Positions 11,929 to 18,699 of a DNA stretch of 64,000 nt are shown in pieces. Under the pieces are notes generated by a model. That model had not been told where the DNA came from. It made no database searches and was given only the letters and a program-made list of their open reading frames with translations. Position 1 is the first letter of the stretch, and each line of letters starts with the position of its first letter. The stretch lies in NCBI RefSeq assembly GCF_015278255.1, contig NZ_JADIJC010000002.1, positions 1 through 64,000 of the forward strand, in the 5' to 3' direction. This stretch comes from Microbacterium hibisci (lineage in GTDB: Bacteria; Actinomycetota; Actinomycetes; Actinomycetales; Microbacteriaceae). The position numbers and the translations under genes were made by a program.

Positions 11929-11954
11929 TTAGCCTAGCTCATTAGTCTTGCTAA
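11929..11954. promoter_or_regulatory. Probable MarR operator, two abutting 13-base boxes
   Basis: TTAGCCTAGCTCA (11929-11941) and TTAGTCTTGCTAA (11942-11954) are head-to-tail; the second is also a palindrome TTAG-N5-CTAA. They cover the -10 of the marR-exporter operon. Confidence 0.6.
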
Positions 11955-12026
11955 AGAAAATCGCGGATGCCCCGCCCGATGGTCGGGCGCCGGGCACCAG
12001 GGTCCTGCGCCCCTAGACTTCTGCGC

Positions 12027-12878
12027 ATGCCCGAGTTCATCGATGCGCACGGCATCACGATCTTCTTCGACGTCCACCCGGCGAAGACCGAACCCCGGGC
12101 GGTCGTGCAGCTGCTGCACGGCGTCGGCGAGCACGCGGGACGGTACGCGGTGCTCATCGAGGCCCTCACTGCGGACGGCTACACCGTGTGGGCTGCGGAC
12201 CATCGCGGTCACGGCCGCACCGGCATGGCTCAGCACAAGGGGAACGCGGCCCTGCTCGGCCACCTCGGACCCGGCGGGCTGCGCGCCGCGCTGGCGACGA
12301 TGTGGCAGTTCACGCAGCAGATCCGCTCCGAGCACCCTGGGCTGCCGCTGGTGCTGCTGGGGCACTCGGGCGGCTCGGTACTCGCCCAGATGCTCGTGAA
12401 CGATCACCCCGATGCCTACGACGGGCTGATCCTCACAGGTTCGGCGCTGCGCATGCCCGGGTCGATCCACACCAGCGGCCTGAACAAGCCGTGGGCCGGT
12501 CCCGACGCGATCGGAACGGAGTGGCTCTCCAGCGACCTCGAGGTGGGACGCGCTTTCCTCGACGACCCGCTCACGACGAGCGAGGACCCGATCAAGCTGA
12601 TCGGCGTGCTGGACTCGCTCCGGATGTACGGACTGCCCCGCCGCAATCCAGGCCGCGACATCCCGACCCTTCTGATGGTGGGGCGCGAAGACACCGTCGG
12701 AGGTCCGCGCAGCGTCCACCGTCTCGCCGACGCGTACCGCACGCGCTCGGGATTCACCGACGTGACGACGCTGGTCTATCCGGGCGCGCGGCACGAGATC
12801 TTCAACGAGGTGATGCAGAAGGACGTGCGCGGCGACCTCCGCGCGTGGCTGGATCGCCGCTTCCCCGCCCGCGACTGA
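12027..12878 (+). CDS. Alpha/beta hydrolase, monoacylglycerol-lipase / lysophospholipase type
   Basis: 283 residues. VVQLLHGVGEHAGRYAVLI near residue 30 forms the oxyanion region, GHSGGS near 115 carries the nucleophile Ser, GREDTVGG the catalytic Asp and ARHEIFNE the catalytic His, an order and spacing typical of the Hydrolase_4 (monoglyceride lipase) group. Cytoplasmic, no signal peptide. The ATG at 12027 is seven bases after TAGACT (12014-12019), so the mRNA is probably leaderless. It is divergent from the MarR-exporter operon. Substrate could be monoacylglycerols or lysolipids; this is a family-level call. Confidence 0.85.
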   Translation: MPEFIDAHGITIFFDVHPAKTEPRAVVQLLHGVGEHAGRYAVLIEALTADGYTVWAADHRGHGRTGMAQHKGNAALLGHLGPGGLRAALATMWQFTQQIRSEHPGLPLVLLGHSGGSVLAQMLVNDHPDAYDGLILTGSALRMPGSIHTSGLNKPWAGPDAIGTEWLSSDLEVGRAFLDDPLTTSEDPIKLIGVLDSLRMYGLPRRNPGRDIPTLLMVGREDTVGGPRSVHRLADAYRTRSGFTDVTTLVYPGARHEIFNEVMQKDVRGDLRAWLDRRFPARD

Positions 12879-12986
12879 CGAGGGCGAGCGGATGCCGCCC
12901 CCGGCCGCCGCTCGATCGACACCGCATCTGCGACTGATCGTTGACGGCCGGGCGCCGATGCGCCATCCTGGCCGCAGTGATCACCG

Positions 12987-13000
12987 TGAGAGCGCTCCCA
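12987..13000. promoter_or_regulatory. CelR/CebR-type LacI operator
   Basis: TGAGAGCGCTCCCA differs at one position from TGGGAGCGCTCCCA, the published operator of the cellobiose-responsive LacI regulators CelR (Thermobifida) and CebR (Streptomyces). It lies 106 bases upstream of a GH6 cellulase. The regulator itself is not in the window. Confidence 0.75.
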
Positions 13001-13105
13001 CGCCCGGGTGAGGCCGCGCCGATCGGCGTGACTCCCGCGAACGCCCACACGGTGCCGCTCCCCGGACGATGACGCCCGGCGGTCGACGAAGACCCAGGAG
13101 AAGCG

Positions 13106-14716
13106 ATGATCCACCCTCCCACCCGACCCTCCGCGCAGCCGCCCGGACGCCGCGCCCTGGCGCTGGGTGCCGCGGCCGCCCTCGCCGCGGGCCTCGCGCT
13201 GCCGCTCGGCGCGTCGGCCGCAGCCGCCGCCGAGCCCGAGCCCGCAGCGGGGCTCGCCGGCTCCGCGCTGTACGTCGACCCGTGGAGCACGACACTCGAG
13301 GCGGCGCAGTCGCTGAGCGGACAGGCGCGCGACGACGCGCAGCTGCTGGGCTCGATCGCGTCTGCGACGTGGTTCACCTCCGGAACGCCGGCGGAGGTGC
13401 AGGCCGAGGTCGACGCGGTGGTGACGGCGGCTGCCGCGCAGGGCGCGATGCCGGTGCTCGTGGCGTACAACGTGCCGTTCCGCGACTGCGCCCAGTACTC
13501 CTCGGGCGGTGCGCTCGACACCGCCGCGTACCAGGCGTGGATAGACGGGTTCGCGGCCGGTATCGGCGATCGTCCCGCCACGGTCATCCTCGAGCCCGAC
13601 GGCCTCGGCATCATCCCGCACTACGTCACGCTCGACGGCGTCGCCGAGTGGTGCCAGCCGGCCGAGGTTCCCGCCGACACGGCGGCTGCGGAGCGCTTCG
13701 CCCAGCTCAACCACGCCGTGGATGCGCTCGGCGCACTGCCCGCGGCATCCGTCTATCTCGATGGCACGGGAGCGAGCTGGCTCAACGTCGGCGAGATCTC
13801 GGACCGCCTCCTCAAGGGCGGCGTGGAACGCGCGGACGGCTTCTTCCTCAACGCGTCGAACTACCAGTTCACGGCGAACTCCACGTACTTCGGCACGTGG
13901 GTGGCGCAGTGCATCGCTTACGTGACCGAGGTCAATCCCGGCGACTTCGGCTCGTGCGGCAATCAGTACTGGAACGGCGGCCCGGCGACCGGGTGGACGG
14001 GCGTCGCGATGTCGCAGTACGGCGAGTGGAGCGCGGATGCCGCGGACCCCGCGCTCAACACCAGCGGCGTGGAGTCGCGGTACGCGCTGATCCTCGGCGA
14101 CGTGGAGCCCTCGACGCACTTCGTGATCGACACGAGCCGCAACGGCCTCGGGCCGTGGAACCACGAGGGCAAGTACGGCGACACGCACGAGGACTGGTGC
14201 AACCCGCCCGACCGCGGCCTGGGGCTGCGGCCCGACACCACGACGGACGTGCCGCTCGTGGACGCGTACCTCTGGATCAAGGTGCCGGGGGAGTCGGACG
14301 GCAAGTGCTACCGCGGCACGGGAGGTCCGCTCGATCCCGAGCGGGGCATGGAGGACCCCGCCGCCGGGCAGTGGTTCGTCGAGCAGGCCCGCGAGCTCAT
14401 CGCCCTCGCCGATCCGCCGCTCGCACCGCTCGACTGCCACGTCGACTGGGCGCTCGAGGCCGGGTCCGGCGAGTACTCGGCGACCATCCGCCTCTCCGGC
14501 GCGGTGGCCGACCGGTACTCGCTCGCCTTCGCGGTGCGCGACGGGCAGACGGTGGTCAAGGCGACGCGGGCGGCCGTGGTGCAGGACGACGTCACCGTCA
14601 CGGTCACCGGCGCGACCAAGAAGACCGGCAACGCGCCCGACACGGTGATCCACGCGAAGGGCGCGGCCGACACGCCCTGGCAGTTCCTGCTCGACGGACG
14701 CGCCTGCACCTCGTGA
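13106..14716 (+). CDS. Secreted GH6 cellulase (endoglucanase or cellobiohydrolase)
   Basis: 536 residues. The first 41 are an export signal with an RR pair before the hydrophobic core (GRRALALGAAAALAAG), so either Sec or Tat. The GH6 domain spans about 50-430: VAYNVPFRDCAQYSSGG, ILEPDGLG with the catalytic acid Asp, VYLDGTGASWLNVGEISDRL, FLNASNYQ, FVIDTSRNGLGPW, WCNPPDRGLG and AYLWIKVPGESDG. The C-terminal 100 residues look like a small beta-sandwich with one disulfide (DCHVDW ... RACTS), perhaps a cut-down carbohydrate-binding module. It hydrolyses cellulose or beta-1,4-glucan outside the cell with inversion. A CelR-type box upstream predicts induction by cellobiose. A strong terminator follows at 14741. 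Confidence 0.92.
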   Translation: MIHPPTRPSAQPPGRRALALGAAAALAAGLALPLGASAAAAAEPEPAAGLAGSALYVDPWSTTLEAAQSLSGQARDDAQLLGSIASATWFTSGTPAEVQAEVDAVVTAAAAQGAMPVLVAYNVPFRDCAQYSSGGALDTAAYQAWIDGFAAGIGDRPATVILEPDGLGIIPHYVTLDGVAEWCQPAEVPADTAAAERFAQLNHAVDALGALPAASVYLDGTGASWLNVGEISDRLLKGGVERADGFFLNASNYQFTANSTYFGTWVAQCIAYVTEVNPGDFGSCGNQYWNGGPATGWTGVAMSQYGEWSADAADPALNTSGVESRYALILGDVEPSTHFVIDTSRNGLGPWNHEGKYGDTHEDWCNPPDRGLGLRPDTTTDVPLVDAYLWIKVPGESDGKCYRGTGGPLDPERGMEDPAAGQWFVEQARELIALADPPLAPLDCHVDWALEAGSGEYSATIRLSGAVADRYSLAFAVRDGQTVVKATRAAVVQDDVTVTVTGATKKTGNAPDTVIHAKGAADTPWQFLLDGRACTS

Positions 14717-14740
14717 GCGAGCGCGCCTCGGCCTGAAGAC

Positions 14741-14782
14741 GAGGCGGCGACGACGGATGCCTCGCCCCGTCGTCGCCGCCTC
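14741..14782 (+). terminator. Strong hairpin after the GH6 gene
   Basis: A 16-bp perfect stem, 14741-14756 with 14767-14782, closes a 10-base loop. It begins 25 bases after the cellulase stop codon. Confidence 0.8.
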
Positions 14783-14906
14783 ATACCAGTCCGCGCGGGC
14801 CCGCGTCCAGCCCTCGGCCATTCCGGCGGCGGAATCCGGCGCGTCGCTAGGCTGACGCGCGCCGCGGCACCCGCCCGGCATCTCCTCGCGAAAGGTTCCC
14901 CCCGCC

Positions 14907-15233
14907 TTGATCACTCTCAGCTGGCTCCTGCTCATCGCCCTCCTCGGAGGCGTGCTCGCGATCGTCGACGGCATCCTGCGCGTCCGCGGCCGCGGCAACA
15001 CCGTCATCGGGATCATCGAGATCGTCGTCGCCGCGCTGTTCGTGCTGTCGCTGTTCCTCCCCGGCATCCCCTTCGGATCGCTCGTCCTCGCGATCGCGAC
15101 GCTCATCGTGATCGTCATCGGCATCGTGTTCCGCGGCCGACAGGGCGTGGGCGTCGCGATCGCAGCGCTCGCCGTCATCGCGCTGTGGATCGTGCTGGTC
15201 AACCGCTGGCTCGTCATCCCCGGCATCAACTGA
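14907..15233 (+). CDS. Small hydrophobic membrane protein, function unknown
   Basis: 108 residues, almost entirely hydrophobic, with about four predicted membrane segments (roughly residues 3-20, 33-52, 56-75 and 83-102) separated by short basic turns (RVRGRG, RGRQG). I do not recognise a named family. The best start is TTG 14907, behind GAAAGG at 14890-14895 with a long gap; a TAGGCT -10 at 14848-14853 gives a leader of about 45 bases. A hairpin terminator follows six bases after the stop. It stands alone between the cellulase and the lipoate ligase genes. Confidence 0.6.
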   Translation: MITLSWLLLIALLGGVLAIVDGILRVRGRGNTVIGIIEIVVAALFVLSLFLPGIPFGSLVLAIATLIVIVIGIVFRGRQGVGVAIAALAVIALWIVLVNRWLVIPGIN

Positions 15234-15238
15234 GCACC

Positions 15239-15272
15239 GCATCGGGCGCCGCCTTCGGGCGCCGCCCGATGC
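15239..15272 (+). terminator. Terminator of the small membrane-protein gene
   Basis: GCATCGGGC at 15239-15247 pairs with GCCCGATGC at 15264-15272 around a GC-rich loop that can fold further. Confidence 0.7.
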
Positions 15273-15273
15273 T

Positions 15274-15357
15274 GTGCACAGAATCGGAAGTTCTGGCCGA
15301 CACGCCGGTTCGCGGCATCCGTCACCGTCGTGTCGTCGGAAAGTTCCGACGTTGTGC
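15274..15357. repeat. Structured intergenic repeat, copy 1
   Basis: An 84-base imperfect palindrome: arms beginning GTGCACAGAATCGGA and ending TCCGACGTTGTGC pair through GACACGCC/GTGTCG, with the word GCGGCATCCGT in the loop. Copy 2 lies at 26968-27053; the first 34 bases differ at only two positions. Base 15289 (A) pairs with 15344 (T); in copy 2 the same pair is G-C, a compensatory change. A mobile or RNA-level function is possible; none is established. Confidence 0.75.
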
Positions 15358-15366
15358 CGGGCAGCG

Positions 15367-15398
15367 AGCCGGGCGCCGCCCTCCTGCGGCGCCCGGCT
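15367..15398. terminator. 13-bp hairpin upstream of the lipoate ligase gene
   Basis: AGCCGGGCGCCGC (15367-15379) pairs perfectly with GCGGCGCCCGGCT (15386-15398) across a 6-base loop. It may stop read-through from the left before the leaderless promoter at 15417. Confidence 0.55.
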
Positions 15399-15428
15399 TC
15401 GCCCGCACCCGCCCAATAGGCTGAATGC

Positions 15429-16478
15429 ATGCACGGCGAATACAAGGTGCCCGGTGGCAAGCTCGTGGTCGTCGACCTCGAGGAGCGCGACGGCCGCATC
15501 GCGGAGTTCCACCTCGCGGGCGACTTCTTCCTCGAGCCCGACGACGCCCTCGCCGACATCGACGCCGCCGTCAACGGACTGCCCATCGAGTCGGATGCCG
15601 CGGCGATCGCGGCGGCCGTGCGCTCGGCGCTGCCCGAGGGTGCGCAGCTGCTGGGCTTCACGCCCGAGGCGGTCGGCACCGCCGTGCGACGCGCGCTGGT
15701 GACCGCTCCGGGGTGGCGCGACTTCGACTGGGAGATCGTGCACGAGCGGCCGGTGTCGCCCCGCATGAACCTCGCCCTGGACGAAGTGCTCACCGGCCGC
15801 GTGGGCGACGGTCGCCGCCGGCCCACGCTGCGCATCTGGGAGTGGGACGAGAACGCCGTCGTGATCGGGTCCTTCCAGTCGCTGCGCAACGAGGTCGATC
15901 CCGACGGGGCCGCCGCACACGGGTACGACGTGGTCCGCCGCATCTCGGGCGGCGGCGCCATGCTCATGGGCGCGAACTCGATCGTGACGTATTCGCTCTA
16001 CGTGCCGGCATCCCTCGTCGCCGGACTCACGTTCGCCGACTCGTATGCGTTCCTCGACGACTGGGTGCTGCAGGCGCTGCGCGCCCTCGGCATCGAGGCC
16101 ACCTACCAGCCGCTCAACGACATCGCCTCGCCCCAGGGCAAGATCGGCGGCGCGGCGCAGAAGCGCCTGGCCAACGGGGGCGTGCTGCACCACGCGACGC
16201 TCAGCTACGACATGGACGGCGAGGTCATGACCGAGGTGCTGCGCATCGGTCGCGAAAAGCTCAGCGACAAGGGCACGACATCGGCCGCCAAGCGCGTCGA
16301 CCCGCTGCGACGCCAGACCGGGCTGCCGCGCGAGGCCATCATCGCGAAGTTCGAAGAGACCTTCGCGAACCTCTACGGCGCGGTCCCCGGGCACATCACC
16401 GATGACGAGTACGCCGAGGCGGAGGCGCTCGTCGATTCCAAGTTCGCCACCGACGCATGGCTGCGTCGCGTTCCGTGA
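15429..16478 (+). CDS. lplA: Lipoate-protein ligase A family protein with N-terminal accessory domain
   Basis: 349 residues. The catalytic BPL/LplA domain spans about 95-320 with RPTLRIWEWDENAVVIGSFQS, RRISGGGAML (lipoate/lipoyl-AMP loop) and the IGGAAQKR stretch whose Lys contacts the adenylate. It attaches lipoate, or transfers lipoyl groups, to 2-oxoacid dehydrogenase and glycine-cleavage subunits. The first 85 residues (YKVPGGKLVVVDLEERDGRI ... FFLEPDDAL) match the small accessory domain that in E. coli LplA is C-terminal, so the domain order is reversed. The start is leaderless: TAGGCT at 15417-15422, six bases, ATG. The 3' end overlaps the methyltransferase gene by 22 bases. Confidence 0.88.
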   Translation: MHGEYKVPGGKLVVVDLEERDGRIAEFHLAGDFFLEPDDALADIDAAVNGLPIESDAAAIAAAVRSALPEGAQLLGFTPEAVGTAVRRALVTAPGWRDFDWEIVHERPVSPRMNLALDEVLTGRVGDGRRRPTLRIWEWDENAVVIGSFQSLRNEVDPDGAAAHGYDVVRRISGGGAMLMGANSIVTYSLYVPASLVAGLTFADSYAFLDDWVLQALRALGIEATYQPLNDIASPQGKIGGAAQKRLANGGVLHHATLSYDMDGEVMTEVLRIGREKLSDKGTTSAAKRVDPLRRQTGLPREAIIAKFEETFANLYGAVPGHITDDEYAEAEALVDSKFATDAWLRRVP

Positions 16479-17452
16479 CGATCCAGCCGCTCCCTGAGCC
16501 CGTCGAAGGGGCCGTGACCCTCGGCTCGGTCGAGATCCACCACGGCGACAACCTCGAGGTCGTCCGCGCGCTGCCCGACGCGTCTTTCACGCTGATCTAT
16601 CTCGATCCGCCGTTCAATACCGGCCGCCCGCAGGAGCGTTCGATCGAGACGGCGCGGTGGGCGTTCGCAACTCCGGATCCCCGCGAGCCGGAGTCCGAGG
16701 CCGCCGCAGGATCACGCGGCCGGGCCGGCGCCGCCGATGCGTCGATCCGGAGTTCCGAACGGACCGGGGCGGTGCGGCGGGGGTTCCACGGCCGCGAGTA
16801 CGAGCGGATCCGAGGTGACCTGCGCGCCTACGACGACCGGTTCGACGACTACTGGGGCTTCCTCGAGCCGCGTCTGCTCGAGGCGTGGCGGCTCCTCGCC
16901 GACGACGGCACGCTGTACCTGCATCTCGACTACCGCGAGGCGCACTACGCCAAGGTGCTGATGGACGCGCTCGTCGGGCGCGAGCGGTTCCTCAACGAGC
17001 TGATCTGGGCCTATGACTACGGCGCCAAGACCCGCAAGCGCTGGCCCACCAAGCACGACACGATCCTCGTGTACGTCAAGGACCCGAAGGCGTACTGGTT
17101 CGACTCGGATGCGGTCGACCGCGAGCCCTACATGGCGCCCGGGCTCGTCACGCCCGAGAAGGCGGAGCGCGGCAAGCTCCCCACCGACGTCTGGTGGCAC
17201 ACCATCGTGCCGACGACCGGCCGTGAGAAGACCGGGTACCCGACCCAGAAACCCGAGGGCATCCTGCGTCGCATCGTGCAGGCCTCGTCGCGGCCCGGCG
17301 ACCGGGTGCTCGACTTCTTCGCCGGCAGCGGCACGACCGGCGCGGTCGCCTCGGCGCTCGGACGCGACGCCGTTCTCGTGGACCACAATCCCGCCGCGAT
17401 CGCCGTGATGCGCGAGCGGATGCCGCACGCCCGCGTCTCCCCGCCGCGCTGA
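16457..17452 (+). CDS. Orphan site-specific DNA methyltransferase (beta class)
   Basis: 331 residues. Catalytic motif IV DPPF at residues 50-53 comes before the S-adenosylmethionine motif DFFAGSGTTGAVA at about 283-295, the order of beta-class N6-adenine or N4-cytosine methyltransferases. The DPPF rather than NPPY or SPPY favours adenine, but is not decisive. The stretch after DPPF contains an Arg/Ala-rich insert (about 66-105) not expected in the core fold. ATG 16457 lies inside the lipoate ligase gene, an overlap of 22 bases. No restriction endonuclease is near, so a regulatory or epigenetic role is more likely than defence. Residues 11-18 (PLPEPVEG) come from a dispersed DNA repeat, CCTGAGCCCGTCGAAGG. 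Confidence 0.88.
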   Translation: MAASRSVTIQPLPEPVEGAVTLGSVEIHHGDNLEVVRALPDASFTLIYLDPPFNTGRPQERSIETARWAFATPDPREPESEAAAGSRGRAGAADASIRSSERTGAVRRGFHGREYERIRGDLRAYDDRFDDYWGFLEPRLLEAWRLLADDGTLYLHLDYREAHYAKVLMDALVGRERFLNELIWAYDYGAKTRKRWPTKHDTILVYVKDPKAYWFDSDAVDREPYMAPGLVTPEKAERGKLPTDVWWHTIVPTTGREKTGYPTQKPEGILRRIVQASSRPGDRVLDFFAGSGTTGAVASALGRDAVLVDHNPAAIAVMRERMPHARVSPPR

Positions 17453-17674
17453 GTCGCCTGGCGTGAAAGTGCGGGTGTCTGCGCCGCGGCGGGGTGACGG
17501 CCAATCCGAGGCTGGATCTCCGCGCTCCGCGGGGCGTGCAGGGGAGCGCGAGGAGGTGGATCTCTGCGCGATGCCCTGGGTCGAGTGGGCGGAAATATAC
17601 CCTCTCGCGAGGTCGGCGGCGAGGGGCAGGAGGCAGCGGGTCGCGGCATCCGTCATCGCCCTAGGCTGGGGACC

Positions 17675-18661
17675 ATGCGCTTCGGAACCTTCATTCCCCA
17701 GGGCTGGCGATTCGATCTCGTCGGCATCGAACCCGCGGACCACTGGGAGGTGATGAGCGGACTCGCGCAGCGCGCCGACGCCGGCGCGTGGGAGTCGCTG
17801 TGGGTCTACGACCACTTCCACACCACGCCGGTGCACAGCGATGAGGCGACGCACGAGGCGTGGACGCTGATGGCGGCGTTCGCGGCGACGACCAGCCGTA
17901 TCCGCCTGGGCCAGATGTGCACGTGCATGGGCTACCGCAACCCGGCGTACCTGGCGAAGGTCGCCGCGACGGTCGACATCGTCTCGGGCGGACGCACCGA
18001 GATGGGCATCGGCGGCGGCTGGTACGAGCACGAGTGGAAGGCCTACGGCTACGGCTTCCCGCCGATCCCCGACCGGCTCCGGATGCTGCGCGAAGGCGTC
18101 GACATCATGCAGCAGGCCTGGACGACCGGGCGCGCGACCCTCGACGGCACGCACTATCAGGTCGACGGCGCCATCGTGCAGCCTCTCCCGCTGCAGGACG
18201 GCGGCATCCCGATCTGGGTCGCCGGCGGCGGCGAGAAGGTGACGCTGAAAATCGCGGCGAAGTACGCCTCGTACACGAACTTCACGGGCTCCATCGAGGA
18301 TTTCGACCACAAGAGCGACGTCCTGCGCGGCCACTGCGAGAACCTCGGTCGCGACTTCGCCGAGATCACGCGGTCGTCGAACTTCAACACCATCCTGGGC
18401 GCCACCGAGGCGGAGGCGCACGAGCGCCTGCGCGCGGTGATGGAGCGGCTCCGCCCGCACGTCGGCGACGAGCGCGCTGCCCGCATCGAGCACGAGTACC
18501 TCGCGTCGCCCGCCTTCGGGACGCCCGAGCAGGTGGCCGAGCGGCTGACCGAGCGTGCGGAGCACGGCCTCGGCTATGCGATCCACTACTTCCCCGAGGC
18601 GGCGTACGACCTCTCCGGGGTGGAGCTGTTCGAACGCGAGGTCATTCCCGCCCTCAGCTGA
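17675..18661 (+). CDS. LLM-class F420-dependent oxidoreductase
   Basis: 328 residues with the luciferase-like TIM-barrel pattern: MRFGTFIPQGW at the first strand, WVYDHFH, RIRLGQMCTCMGYRNPAYLAK (including the family's conserved N-P region), VSGGRTEMGIGGGWYEHEW and IPIWVAGGGEKVTLK. In actinobacteria this group uses cofactor F420 for hydride transfer to unknown substrates; FMN use is possible. ATG 17675 follows TAGGCT (17662-17667) by seven bases, so the mRNA is leaderless. Single gene; the 222 bases upstream contain no other recognisable element. It converges with the esterase gene 38 bases away. Confidence 0.85.
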   Translation: MRFGTFIPQGWRFDLVGIEPADHWEVMSGLAQRADAGAWESLWVYDHFHTTPVHSDEATHEAWTLMAAFAATTSRIRLGQMCTCMGYRNPAYLAKVAATVDIVSGGRTEMGIGGGWYEHEWKAYGYGFPPIPDRLRMLREGVDIMQQAWTTGRATLDGTHYQVDGAIVQPLPLQDGGIPIWVAGGGEKVTLKIAAKYASYTNFTGSIEDFDHKSDVLRGHCENLGRDFAEITRSSNFNTILGATEAEAHERLRAVMERLRPHVGDERAARIEHEYLASPAFGTPEQVAERLTERAEHGLGYAIHYFPEAAYDLSGVELFEREVIPALS

Positions 18662-18699
18662 GGCAGGGCTGCTGCCGCAGCGTCGGTCGCCCGAGTCGC

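Noticed and set aside
12776..15967. Very long minus-strand open frame opposite the GH6 cellulase and membrane-protein genes
   Set aside because: Low-complexity Arg/Ser/Ala translation without domains; the plus-strand genes have clear families. High GC makes such antisense frames common.
16457..17452. Restriction-modification system
   Set aside because: No endonuclease or specificity gene flanks the methyltransferase; neighbours are lplA and an oxidoreductase.
17463..17753. Small protein between the methyltransferase and LLM genes
   Set aside because: No ribosome site, Arg/Ala-rich composition and overlap with the start of the LLM gene.
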